Shown piece after piece: positions 15,907 to 23,539 of a DNA stretch of 42,941 nucleotides. Position 1 is the stretch's first letter. Every line of letters begins with the position of its first letter. The position numbers and the translations under genes are program-made. The notes beneath the pieces are model-generated. The model ran no database searches. It was not told the DNA's origin and was given only the letters and a program-made list of their open reading frames with translations. This DNA is from Alphaproteobacteria bacterium (GTDB lineage: Bacteria; Pseudomonadota; Alphaproteobacteria; SHVW01). The DNA lies in contig SHVW01000008.1 of NCBI GenBank assembly GCA_009694085.1, positions 1-42,941 on the forward strand. The letters are read 5' to 3'.

Positions 15907-16682
15907 TCGGCGTGGATAGTTCGGTGCGCGCCTACGAGTTGCGCGGCGGCCAAACGGAGCTCCGGCTCGACCCGCGCTGGCATCACGCCGCCGGCATGTT
16001 CGCAGCAGACGGCATCCGCCATATCCTGACCGGGCTCGATCACCTGCTATTCCTGCTCTGCTTGATCCTGCCCTTCCAGCGCCGGCTGGGCGCGCTGATC
16101 GGCGTGGTCACGGCCTTCACGGTCGGGCATTCGGTCACGCTGGTCATGGCGGCGCTGGGGTTCATATCCGCCGGCCCCTGGTTTCCACCGCTCGTCGAAA
16201 CGCTGATCGCGGCATCGATCCTCTACATGGCGATCGAGAACGTGCTGTGGGCGCGGCTGGAGCGGCGCTGGCTGGTCGCGGCCGGGATGGGGTTGTTGCA
16301 CGGCTTTGGCTTTGCCAATGCGCTGGGCGAGACGCTGCAATTCGCCGGCGCCCATCTGGCCCTGTCGCTTTTCGCCTTCAACGCCGGCATCGAGATCGGC
16401 CAGATCGCCGTGTTGTGTTTGGTTATCCCCGCGCTCAATCTTCTGTTCCGTGTCGACGCGTTCCATCGCTATGGCACCTTGCTGGTCTCGATCCTGGCCG
16501 GGCACGAGGCCTGGCATTGGATGGCCGAGCGTGCCGGCCAGGTGAGAATGGCCGATCTGCGCATGATCGACTGGGCCGGTGCGCAAACGACGTTGGCCGC
16601 GGCCGCGATCCTGGGGTTCGTACTTGCGCTCATTTGGCCAATAGCGACGCGGCTACGGCGGCGAGTGCGCCCAAGCCTGTAG
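15897..16682 (+). CDS. HupE/UreJ-type membrane protein, C-terminal membrane domain (split by apparent frameshift)
   Basis: The 261-residue product begins MRVIGVDSSVRAYELRGG, which would be mid-protein in an intact HupE/UreJ_2 member. It continues with RHILTGLDHLLFLLCLILPF, the hallmark HxLxGxDHxLF motif, and FTVGHSVTLVMAALG, GMGLLHGFGFANAL and FNAGIEIGQIAVL. About six or seven hydrophobic segments follow, ending in a basic tail. Conserved histidines and aspartates in the first helices could bind a divalent metal such as nickel, a known role for HupE/UreJ. The ATGCGCGTGA overlap with the preceding reading frame could allow re-initiation, but no good ribosome-binding site precedes this ATG. It probably forms one protein with the upstream fragment in relatives. 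Confidence 0.75.
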   Translation: MRVIGVDSSVRAYELRGGQTELRLDPRWHHAAGMFAADGIRHILTGLDHLLFLLCLILPFQRRLGALIGVVTAFTVGHSVTLVMAALGFISAGPWFPPLVETLIAASILYMAIENVLWARLERRWLVAAGMGLLHGFGFANALGETLQFAGAHLALSLFAFNAGIEIGQIAVLCLVIPALNLLFRVDAFHRYGTLLVSILAGHEAWHWMAERAGQVRMADLRMIDWAGAQTTLAAAAILGFVLALIWPIATRLRRRVRPSL

Positions 16683-16844
16683 TCGGACCGCTCACTAGAT
16701 CCCATTTATCTGCATAATATCATTAATAATAATATTTTAAAATAAAATCTACTTAAATTATTTATAAAGTGACTCCCGTCACAGCACCGCTACGTCAACG
16801 TTGGCAAAATCACCGCACCAATCAACGAAGGTGTGGAGTTCAGG
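16683..16844. other. AT-rich intergenic tract upstream of the RTX gene
   Basis: About 16700-16768 is almost pure A/T, with runs such as AATAATAATATTTTAAAATAAAAT, in a GC-rich sequence. A TATAAA is at 16763-16768 and a small inverted repeat GTGAC-TCCC-GTCAC at 16769-16782. No gene is visible here. It probably holds the promoter of the RTX gene and may bind an AT-rich-DNA regulator such as MucR/Ros or an H-NS-like protein. Confidence 0.5.
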
Positions 16845-16892
16845 ATGACCAGTGCGACCTATACCCTGCCCTGCCCAATGGACAAATGGTGA
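16845..16892 (+). other. Short start-proximal reading frame, probable displaced start of the RTX gene
   Basis: ATG 16845 has an ideal GGAG (16835-16838) six bases upstream and encodes MTSATYTLP before stopping after 15 codons at 16890-16892. The pentamer TGCCC is duplicated at 16867-16871 and 16872-16876. Removing one copy joins this frame to the long downstream frame as MTSATYTLPNGQMVTID. The arrangement suggests the true start is out of frame in this sequence. Confidence 0.55.
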
Positions 16893-17926
16893 CGATCGAC
16901 AGCGCAACCGACACGACGGCGACGACGGCCAGTGGCACGCTGACCGTGTCAACGACGTCTGGGCACTCTGCAAGCCTGACGGGTTCCGCCACACTTCAGC
17001 CGGTGAGCGGTGAAGTCGAGGCAACGGGCACGCTCACGACTGGGACGGGAACCTCTGTCACGGTCACCTTCGAAGGCAGCGCGAGCGAGGGCGCGATCAC
17101 AGCCAATGCCGGTGCGGGCACCTACACATTCACGTATAGCGCCGCTGAATTGGGATACGACATCGCGATCACCAATCCAGCAGGATCCACATTGGTCAGC
17201 GCGAACACCGCTGATATCGCAACCGCTCTGGCTGCGACGCCGTTAGCTAGCATTGACCTGGAAGATTTGATTGATCAATTCCCGGCTCTGACGGGCCTGG
17301 CCGCCTCGCCAACCAACGATACCCTTTTCGGTGGCGAGGGCGCGGACAGCCTGTCCGGCGGAGCCGGCAATGATCTGCTCGAAGGCGGCACCGGCAATGA
17401 TCGCATAGTGTCTGGTGCAGGTTCAGACATCGCAGTTGGCGGCTCAGGTAACGACACAATCTACGGTAACCTCGGTAACGACGCGATCACCGGCGACGAT
17501 GGGGCCGATGTGCTGTTCGGCGGCGCCGGTAACGACGCCGTGCTGGGTGCCGAGGGTAGCGACCGTGCCTATGGCAATATCGGCAATGACACAGTTTCAG
17601 GCGGCGCTGGCGACGACGCGCTATATGGCGGTCAGGGCAACGACATCCTGAATGGCGGAGATGGAGCGGACACCCTCTATGGCGGTGTCGGCAGTGATAC
17701 TCTCGCGGGCAGTGACGGCACCGATATCTTCGTCTTCTCCGCTGGCCAGGATCGCATCGAGGATTGGCAAGATGGCACCGACCGTATCCTCATGAATACC
17801 AGCAGTTTCTCAATCGGCTCAGACACCGCCGGCAATGCAACCCTAACGCTCGGCACCGGCGCCAGTCTTACTTTGATTGGAGTGCCTCAAACCAGCTTGA
17901 CCTCGGCAGACCTTTTGTTCGCCTAA
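16886..17926 (+). CDS. RTX-type calcium-binding repeat protein (hemolysin-type), type I secretion candidate
   Basis: The in-frame part from ATG 16886 is 346 residues. Residues 1-145 are Thr/Ser/Gly-rich beta-like sequence. Fifteen consecutive nonapeptides of the GGxGxDxLx type follow, forming a calcium beta-roll, then the terminal motif DRIEDWQDGTDRILM common near the C-terminus of RTX proteins. There is no Sec signal, so C-terminal-signal export by a type I system is expected, although no such transporter is encoded nearby. No catalytic domain is seen. It may be a surface or extracellular matrix protein. The start is uncertain: GTG 16769 extends the frame with implausible sequence and no ribosome site, whereas the ribosome-site-equipped ATG 16845 is out of frame because of a duplicated pentamer. 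An AT-rich control region precedes it. Confidence 0.8.
   Translation: MVTIDSATDTTATTASGTLTVSTTSGHSASLTGSATLQPVSGEVEATGTLTTGTGTSVTVTFEGSASEGAITANAGAGTYTFTYSAAELGYDIAITNPAGSTLVSANTADIATALAATPLASIDLEDLIDQFPALTGLAASPTNDTLFGGEGADSLSGGAGNDLLEGGTGNDRIVSGAGSDIAVGGSGNDTIYGNLGNDAITGDDGADVLFGGAGNDAVLGAEGSDRAYGNIGNDTVSGGAGDDALYGGQGNDILNGGDGADTLYGGVGSDTLAGSDGTDIFVFSAGQDRIEDWQDGTDRILMNTSSFSIGSDTAGNATLTLGTGASLTLIGVPQTSLTSADLLFA
17330..17734 (+). repeat. RTX nonapeptide-coding repeats, 15 units of 27 bp
   Basis: Fifteen uninterrupted 27-bp units encode GGxGxDxLx-type nonapeptides (first GGEGADSLS, last GSDGTDIFV). The DNA copies are diverged from each other, so this is a protein-level repeat rather than a recent tandem DNA expansion. 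Confidence 0.85.
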
Positions 17927-18027
17927 CCAACCCCGGCCCGATCGTTCGCGCCAGCGGTTCGCGGGCGGATTGTCGGGCCAGTCCCATCGGTGCCATAGTG
18001 CGGTCACCGCGCACAATTCCGGCCGCC

Positions 18028-19230
18028 ATGAGTTCCCAAATTCCCCAAATCCTTCGCCCGATCGCGCCGGTTCTGTTGAGCCTGACGCTGATCGAATTCG
18101 GCGTTGCCGCGCTCAATCCGCTGATCGGCTATCAGCTCACCCTGCGCGAGGTGCCGACCCAGATCATCGGCATCATCGCGTCCTGCTATTTTGCCGGCTT
18201 CGTCACGGGCTCGCTGACGGCGGCGCGCGCGGTCGACCGGGTCGGCCATATCCGCGCGATCACCACCTTCGCCATCATCATGGCGGGCGGCGTGCTGTTG
18301 CTGGCGCTGACCAGTTCGTCCGTCCTGTGGGCCGCGATCCGGTTTTGCATGGGCTACGGCATGGCCGGCATGTTCATTTGCGTGGAATCCTGGCTTAGCC
18401 ACAAATCGACCCTGGAAACGCGCGGGCGCATCTTCTCCGCCTATCTCACGGTGGCTCAGGCCGGCGGCATAGTCGGGCCGCTGGCACTGGCACTTTTCGA
18501 TCCGAGCGGCACAACGCTGTTCCTGGTGGTGGCGCTGTTCTACGCCAGCTCGATCATTCCCATGGCGTTGACGGAGGTCGGCAATCCCGAAATCGGCGAC
18601 CGCGTTCGGTTCGGCATCGTCCGGCTATTCCAGATCTCGCCGCTCGGGGTCATCGTGGCCGGCGCCAGCGCGTTCGCCAGCACGGCCTTCAACCAACTCG
18701 TGCCCGTCTATATCAACGACAACGGTTTGACCCCCGGCCATCTGGCCTCGCTGCTGATGATTGCCAAGATCGGCGCGGTCAGCAGCCAGGTGCCCGTGGG
18801 CTATCTGTCGGATCGGCTTGGCCGGCGACCCATGATCGTCGCTTGCGCAGCGCTCGCCGCGACTGGTGCTGCCGGCGCGTTCATGTGGGGCGGGCAATCT
18901 TTTTTTGTGTTGGCCGGATCGGTCGCCCTTATGGTCGGCGCGAGTTCGCCACTCTATGGGCTGGCCGTAGCCCACACCAACGATCACTGCCAGCGCAGCG
19001 AATACGTCGCCGCCGCGGGTGGATCGATGCTGGCTTGGTCGATCGGCGCCACGATCGGGCCGACGGTCGCGGCCGGCGTGATGAACGGGATTGGTGCCAC
19101 CGGCCTGTTCGTCTATTCCGCCAGCGCCTATGGCGCAATCGCACTCTATGCGCTCTACCGCTCGCTCCGCCGTGCCGCGCCACAGCGGGCACCCCACGAT
19201 CCGACCATGATGCCAGGCAAATCGCCATGA
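18028..19230 (+). CDS. Major facilitator superfamily transporter (first of a tandem pair)
   Basis: The 400-residue protein starts at ATG 18028 (MSSQIPQILRPIAPVLLS). The in-frame extension back to 17764 overlaps the RTX gene and is not coding. Twelve hydrophobic segments are expected. The loop-2 signature appears as ARAVDRVGHIRAI, and the loop-8 counterpart as YLSDRLGRRPMIV. EVGNPEIGDRVRFGIVRLF marks the central cytoplasmic loop. It resembles the YcaD-like branch of MFS carriers; the solute is unknown. No strong ribosome site precedes the ATG. It ends in an ATGA overlap with the next gene, a close paralogue. The pair lies between the RTX gene and the sarcosine region and could export or import a pathway compound. 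Confidence 0.85.
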   Translation: MSSQIPQILRPIAPVLLSLTLIEFGVAALNPLIGYQLTLREVPTQIIGIIASCYFAGFVTGSLTAARAVDRVGHIRAITTFAIIMAGGVLLLALTSSSVLWAAIRFCMGYGMAGMFICVESWLSHKSTLETRGRIFSAYLTVAQAGGIVGPLALALFDPSGTTLFLVVALFYASSIIPMALTEVGNPEIGDRVRFGIVRLFQISPLGVIVAGASAFASTAFNQLVPVYINDNGLTPGHLASLLMIAKIGAVSSQVPVGYLSDRLGRRPMIVACAALAATGAAGAFMWGGQSFFVLAGSVALMVGASSPLYGLAVAHTNDHCQRSEYVAAAGGSMLAWSIGATIGPTVAAGVMNGIGATGLFVYSASAYGAIALYALYRSLRRAAPQRAPHDPTMMPGKSP

Positions 19231-20426
19231 GTGACGATGGATTAGCCCGCCATCTCCGCCAGATCGCGCCGGCGCTGTTGAGCGTCGTGTTCCTGGAGAT
19301 CGCAGTCTCCTCGTTGTTCCCCCTGGTCGGCGTGCAACTGACCATGCGCCAGACGCCGACGGCGTTGATCGGCGCCATCGGCTCGGCCTATTTCGTCGGA
19401 TTCATCGGCGGCACGGTGTTCGCCGCTCGCGTGCTCGACCGGGTCGGCCATATCCGCGCGCTCAGCGTGTTCGCCATCGTGGCCATGAACTCGGCGCTGC
19501 TGATGGCGCTATTCCCGGAACCGTGGCTATGGTTGGCCTTGCGCGCCATGACCGGCTTCGCCATGGCCGGCATCTGGCTGACCGTGGAGACTTGGCTGAA
19601 CCACAAGGCGACGCGTGCCACGCGCGGCCGCCTATTCGGCGCCTATATGGTGGTCAGCGGCAGTTTCAGCGCGGTCGCGCCGCTGCTGCTGACCGTGGTC
19701 GATCCGGCGACCATCACGCTCTTCCTTATCGTAGCGCTGTGCTATGCCGCCGGCGTGGTGCCCATGGCACTAACCCGGGAGGCCAATCCCGAGATCGGCG
19801 ACCGCGCGCGCTTCGGCTTGATCCGGCTCTACGCGATCTCGCCGCTCGGCGTGATCGCTACCTTCGGCTGCGGCCTGACCGTGACCGGGTTCACCGCACT
19901 GCTGCCGGTCTATACTGATAGTATCGGGCTCACTGCAAACAGCCTGGCCGTTTTGTTGTTTGCCGCGCGCGCGGGAAATTTGGTGGCGCAGTATCCGATC
20001 GGCATGATGTCGGACCGGATCGGCCGGCGGCCGATCATCTTGACTGTGATCGTGATCGGGCTGCTTGGTGCCGGGTTGGGCATTGCGTTCGGCGATCATT
20101 CCTTTGCGCTGCTGGTGGTGGCATCCATCCTGTTCTCCAGTGCGACCTGGCCGCTCTATGCCCTCAGCATCGGCTACACCAACGACAATTGCAAACCGCG
20201 CGAGATCGTCGCCGCCAATGGCGGACTGCTCATGGTATGGGCGATCGGCGGCGTCATCGGCCCCTCGGCGGCGAGCTGGACGATTACCCTGTTCGGCCAT
20301 GGCGGCCTGTTCATGTATCTCGCCGGCGTGCTCGCCATCCTGCTCGGCTTCACGGCCTATCGCATCACGCGCCGGCCCGGCGCCCCGCCACGCGCGCCGG
20401 CCAGCGCCGAACCCAAAACCGCCTAA
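19227..20426 (+). CDS. Major facilitator superfamily transporter (second of a tandem pair)
   Basis: The 399-residue protein starts at ATG 19227, overlapping the previous stop as ATGA. It aligns along its length with the preceding gene: RQIAPALLSVVFLEIAVSSLFPLVG, ARVLDRVGHIRALSVFA, ANPEIGDRARFGLIRLYAISPLGV and MMSDRIGRRPIILTV all have direct counterparts. Twelve membrane segments are expected. The coupled translation of two paralogues suggests a recent-to-moderate duplication and possibly a heteromeric or functionally paired carrier. The stop overlaps the convergent GFA-family gene by four bases, so there is no terminator between them. Confidence 0.86.
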   Translation: MSDDGLARHLRQIAPALLSVVFLEIAVSSLFPLVGVQLTMRQTPTALIGAIGSAYFVGFIGGTVFAARVLDRVGHIRALSVFAIVAMNSALLMALFPEPWLWLALRAMTGFAMAGIWLTVETWLNHKATRATRGRLFGAYMVVSGSFSAVAPLLLTVVDPATITLFLIVALCYAAGVVPMALTREANPEIGDRARFGLIRLYAISPLGVIATFGCGLTVTGFTALLPVYTDSIGLTANSLAVLLFAARAGNLVAQYPIGMMSDRIGRRPIILTVIVIGLLGAGLGIAFGDHSFALLVVASILFSSATWPLYALSIGYTNDNCKPREIVAANGGLLMVWAIGGVIGPSAASWTITLFGHGGLFMYLAGVLAILLGFTAYRITRRPGAPPRAPASAEPKTA

Positions 20427-20842
20427 GCTGGAATCGTCACCCTCGGCCCCTCCCGATCATGGGCCGGGATCGCGGGGTCGAGCGGATAGTAATCGCCGCG
20501 GTCGAGGCAATAGATCTGCTGGGCAATAGTAAGCCCGGTCGGCCCGTCCAGGGTGCCGGCCAGGATCGCCACATAGTCCCCGGCGTCGCCCTGCCAGAAC
20601 AGGCTGGAACCGCAGACGCGGCAAAAGCCGCGCCGCGCCACGGTCGAGGCGCGATACCACACCAAATTTGCGCTCGATTCGATATGGAAACGATCCAGCT
20701 TGGCAGCGGTCGCAGCGACCATGTGGCCAGTCCAACGTCGGCACTGGCCACAATGGCAGAGCACGACCGGTCTCAGTCTCGCCGTCACGCGATAGCGAAC
20801 GGCACCACACAGGCAACCGCCAGTGTGAGTATGACTATCCAT
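20423..20842 (-). CDS. GFA-family (glutathione-dependent formaldehyde-activating enzyme-like) zinc protein
   Basis: The 139-residue protein starts at ATG 20842 (MDSHTHTGGCLCG), with GAAGGA six bases upstream; another ATG two codons earlier directly abuts that site. Zinc ligands are Cys10 and Cys12 (GGCLCGAVRY), Cys29, Cys31 and Cys34 (CHCGQC), and Cys74 and Cys77 (CRVCGSSLFW), the complete GFA pattern. Gfa proteins were described as speeding S-hydroxymethylglutathione formation, a role since questioned, and many relatives have unknown functions. Its location next to sarcosine oxidase genes, whose reaction can release formaldehyde when tetrahydrofolate is limiting, fits a C1 role. It is divergent from the GlxA-type regulator across a short control region. 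Confidence 0.85.
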   Translation of the reverse strand: MDSHTHTGGCLCGAVRYRVTARLRPVVLCHCGQCRRWTGHMVAATAAKLDRFHIESSANLVWYRASTVARRGFCRVCGSSLFWQGDAGDYVAILAGTLDGPTGLTIAQQIYCLDRGDYYPLDPAIPAHDREGPRVTIPA

Positions 20843-20858
20843 GGCCATTCCTTCCCGA

Positions 20859-20894
20859 TGTCGCCAAGAAAAAATTTCTTCATCTTTAGCGACA
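20859..20894. promoter_or_regulatory. Operator candidate for the GlxA/GbdR/SouR-type regulator
   Basis: TGTCGC at 20859-20864 is followed after eight bases by AA on the plus strand. The inverted copy at 20889-20894 reads TGTCGC, eight bases, AA on the minus strand. Both match the TGTCGC-N8-AA core known for Pseudomonas ArgR, in the same GATase1-like AraC subfamily as GbdR and SouR. A third GCGACA at 20912-20917 lies 23 bases on, inside the inverted repeat TTCTGT-N5-ACAGAA (20903-20919). The site sits between the GFA gene and the regulator start at 20963. Confidence 0.55.
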
Positions 20895-20962
20895 CATGGC
20901 TATTCTGTATGCGACAGAAGCTGTTCCGTCCGCCGCCCCTGGACAAGAGTGCCTCACACCCG

Positions 20963-21940
20963 ATGTTCGCCGCCCAACCGATCCGGCTGCCCCACGAAAT
21001 CGCGTTCTTCCTGGTGCCGCAATTCTCGCTGCTCGGCTTTGCTGCCGCCATCGATCCCCTGCGCTCGGCCAATCGCATGAGCGGACGCCAGCTCTATCGC
21101 TGGCGCCTGATCTCCGGCAATGGCAGGCCCGTGCCGGCCAGCAACGGTATCGCCATCCCGGTCGATGCCGCCATCGGAGAGGATGGCGATTCCGCAGCGG
21201 TCGCGGTCGTTGCCGGCATCGATGCCGACCGGTTCGACGATCGCGCGGTGTTCGCCTGGCTGCAACGCCAGTCGCGCCACGGTGCCGCCATTGGTGCCGT
21301 ATCGCTCGGGACCTTCGTGCTGGCACGCGCCGGGTTGCTCGAGGGCTACCGCTGCACGCTCCATTGGGAAAGCCTGCCGGCGTTCCGCGAGGCCTTTCCT
21401 TCGATCACCACAACCAACGAGCTGTTCGAGATCGACCGCACCCGCTTCACCTGTTCCGGCGGCACCGCGGCGCTCGACATGATGCTGCACCTCATCCGCA
21501 CCCAACACGGACATGAACTGGCCGCTGCCGTATCCGATCAGTTCATCCACGGCCTTATGCGCGACGCCGGCGCGCATCAGCGCCTAGCGCTCCCCGAACG
21601 GCTCGGCATCAACCATCCCAAATTGCTGGCCGTAGTGGCCGCCATGGAAGCCAATTTGGAGGAGCCAATCGGCCGCGCCGCGCTGACGCGCATCGCGGGC
21701 CTTAGCGCGCGCCAGATCGAAAGACTGTTCGAAAAATATCTGAGCGCGCGGCCCATGCACTACTACCAAAGCCTTCGGTTGAACCGGGCGCGCACCCTGT
21801 TGTTGCAAACCGGCCTGTCGATCTTGGAAATCGGCCTTGCCTGCGGTTTCACATCGGCCTCGCATTTTTCCAAAAGCTATCGCGAAACGTTCCAGCGTTC
21901 GCCGCGCATGGAACGGATCAATCGGCGTGCCGCCTTGTAA
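20963..21940 (+). CDS. GlxA-family AraC-type transcriptional regulator (GbdR/SouR-like)
   Basis: The 325-residue protein starts at ATG 20963 (MFAAQPIRLPHEIAFFLVP). The very long in-frame extension to 20189 crosses the antisense GFA gene and is not coding. Residues 10-200 form a DJ-1/PfpI-like (GATase1) sensor domain: FSLLGFAAAIDPLRSANR, and the elbow region ACSGG is replaced by FTCSGGTAALDM. The C-terminal 100 residues carry two helix-turn-helix motifs (ALTRIAGLSARQIERLFEKYL and SILEIGLACGFTSASHFSKSYRETF). This architecture belongs to GbdR, SouR, CdhR and ArgR, which sense glycine betaine or dimethylglycine, sarcosine, carnitine and arginine. Being 51 bases upstream of soxB, it most likely activates sarcosine oxidase genes. 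Auto-control through the TGTCGC sites is plausible. Confidence 0.86.
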   Translation: MFAAQPIRLPHEIAFFLVPQFSLLGFAAAIDPLRSANRMSGRQLYRWRLISGNGRPVPASNGIAIPVDAAIGEDGDSAAVAVVAGIDADRFDDRAVFAWLQRQSRHGAAIGAVSLGTFVLARAGLLEGYRCTLHWESLPAFREAFPSITTTNELFEIDRTRFTCSGGTAALDMMLHLIRTQHGHELAAAVSDQFIHGLMRDAGAHQRLALPERLGINHPKLLAVVAAMEANLEEPIGRAALTRIAGLSARQIERLFEKYLSARPMHYYQSLRLNRARTLLLQTGLSILEIGLACGFTSASHFSKSYRETFQRSPRMERINRRAAL

Positions 21941-21991
21941 AACGAGTTTCCTCTTGATAAACTCCGCGCCTCATCCGGGGAGCCCAAGGGC

Positions 21992-23248
21992 TTGGTCAAA
22001 TATTCCATCTTCTCGCTCGCGCGCAATGCGCTGAGCCGGCACGAAAACTGGCCGGAGGCCTGGCGCAGCCCGGAGCCTAAACCGGAATACGATGTGGTGA
22101 TAGTCGGCGCCGGCGGCCACGGGTTGGCGACCGCCTACTACCTCGCCAAGGAGCACGGCATCACCAATGTCTGCGTGGTGGAGAAAGGCTGGCTCGGCGG
22201 CGGCAACACCGGGCGCAACACCACGATCGTGCGCTCAAACTACTATCTCGAACCCAACGCCCATTTCTATGAGAAGTCCATGCAGCTCTGGGAAGGGCTG
22301 AGCCAGGACCTCAACTATAACGTCATGCTGAGCCAGCGCGGCGTGCTCAATCTGGGCCACAGCCCCGCCGATATCGACAATTTCCATCGACGCGGCAACG
22401 CCATGCGGCTCAACGGCATCGACGCCGAATTTCTCGATCGCGAGCAGATCGCCGCCATGGTGCCCTTGCTCAACATGTCGATGGAATCGCGCTATCCCAT
22501 CCTGGGCGGTCTGGTCCAGCGGCGCGGCGGTATCGCGCGGCACGACGCAGTCGCCTGGGGCTTCGCGCGCGGCGCCGACGCGCGCGGCGTCGACATCATC
22601 CAGAACTGTCCGGTCACCGGCATCACGGTGGAGAACGGCCGGGCCGTCGCGGTGCAGACCGCGCGCGGTGTTATCCGGGCCAAGAAAATCGGCATCGCCG
22701 TTGCCGGAAATTCCGGCCATGTCGCCGCCATGGCGGGCCTGCGCCTACCGATCGAATCCCATGTTCTCCAGGCGCTCGTCTCCGAGCCGATCAAGCCATG
22801 CCTGGATACCGTGGTCACCTCCGGCGCGGTGCATTTCTATATCAGCCAGTCCGACAAGGGCGAACTGGTCATGGGCGGCGATCTCGACGGCTATAATTCC
22901 TACGCCCAGCGCGGCAATCTTCCGATTCTTCAGCACGTCACGGTCGCACTCCTGGCACTGTTCCCCTGTTTCTCGCGCCTGCGCATGATGCGAACCTGGG
23001 GCGGGGTGATGGATATGAGCATGGACGGCAGCCCGATCATCGCCAAGACACCTGTCCAAGGCCTCTATATTAACACGGGCTGGTGCTATGGCGGATTCAA
23101 GGCGACGCCCGGCTCGGGTTGGGTATTCGCTCACACCATCGCCCAGGATCGGCCGCATAAGCTCAACGAAGCCTTCACGCTCGAACGATTCGCTCAGGGC
23201 GCCATGATCGACGAAAAGGGTGCGGGCCCAACCCCCAATGCCCATTAA
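21992..23248 (+). CDS. soxB: Sarcosine oxidase, beta subunit
   Basis: The 418-residue protein starts at TTG 21992 (MVKYSIFSLARNALSRHENW), which reproduces the conserved N-terminus of SoxB; no ATG fits. An FAD-binding GxGxxG (DVVIVGAGGHGLATAYY) is at residues 34-50, and RHDAVAWG has His184, at or near the histidine that carries covalent FMN in characterised enzymes. With SoxA, SoxD and SoxG it forms the heterotetrameric enzyme: sarcosine plus O2 and tetrahydrofolate gives glycine, 5,10-methylene-tetrahydrofolate and H2O2. The beta subunit is where sarcosine is oxidised at FAD. It begins the soxBDAG cluster. Confidence 0.95.
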   Translation: MVKYSIFSLARNALSRHENWPEAWRSPEPKPEYDVVIVGAGGHGLATAYYLAKEHGITNVCVVEKGWLGGGNTGRNTTIVRSNYYLEPNAHFYEKSMQLWEGLSQDLNYNVMLSQRGVLNLGHSPADIDNFHRRGNAMRLNGIDAEFLDREQIAAMVPLLNMSMESRYPILGGLVQRRGGIARHDAVAWGFARGADARGVDIIQNCPVTGITVENGRAVAVQTARGVIRAKKIGIAVAGNSGHVAAMAGLRLPIESHVLQALVSEPIKPCLDTVVTSGAVHFYISQSDKGELVMGGDLDGYNSYAQRGNLPILQHVTVALLALFPCFSRLRMMRTWGGVMDMSMDGSPIIAKTPVQGLYINTGWCYGGFKATPGSGWVFAHTIAQDRPHKLNEAFTLERFAQGAMIDEKGAGPTPNAH

Positions 23249-23260
23249 GGTAAACCCGCC

Positions 23261-23539
23261 ATGTTGCTGATCGATTGCCCCTGGTGCGGTCCCCGCGACC
23301 AGCGCGAGTTCAACTATGGCGGCGACGGCACCGTGGTTCGCCCGCCCGATCCGAGTGCGGCGACGGACGAGGCGTGGCACGACTACATCTATATCCGCGA
23401 CAATCCGCGCGGCTCTCATGTCGAGCTGTGGCAGCACAACGCCGGCTGCCGGCGCTGGTTCAAGGTTAGGCGCGATGTCGTGACCCACGAGATGCAGGGC
23501 TCCGCGCCGATCGGCCGGGAACTGCCGCCCAAGCCATGA
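23261..23539 (+). CDS. soxD: Sarcosine oxidase, delta subunit
   Basis: This 92-residue zinc-binding subunit begins MLLIDCPWCGPRDQREFNYGG. The zinc ligands Cys6, Cys9, His59 and Cys63 (LWQHNAGCRRWF) are all present. Length is typical. It starts 12 bases after soxB and overlaps soxA as ATGA. It packs against the alpha subunit in the known heterotetramer and has no catalytic role of its own. Confidence 0.94.
   Translation: MLLIDCPWCGPRDQREFNYGGDGTVVRPPDPSAATDEAWHDYIYIRDNPRGSHVELWQHNAGCRRWFKVRRDVVTHEMQGSAPIGRELPPKP

Noticed and set aside
17330-17734. Tandem repeat region as a CRISPR or satellite array
   Set aside because: The 27-bp units encode RTX nonapeptides in one frame and diverge at the DNA level; there are no spacers.
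17927-18027. Terminator after the RTX gene
   Set aside because: Only imperfect, long-loop GC complementarity is present and there is no T-run.
20189-20962. Long N-terminal extension of the GlxA-type regulator
   Set aside because: It lies antisense to the GFA-family gene and has no domain; family members start near 20963.
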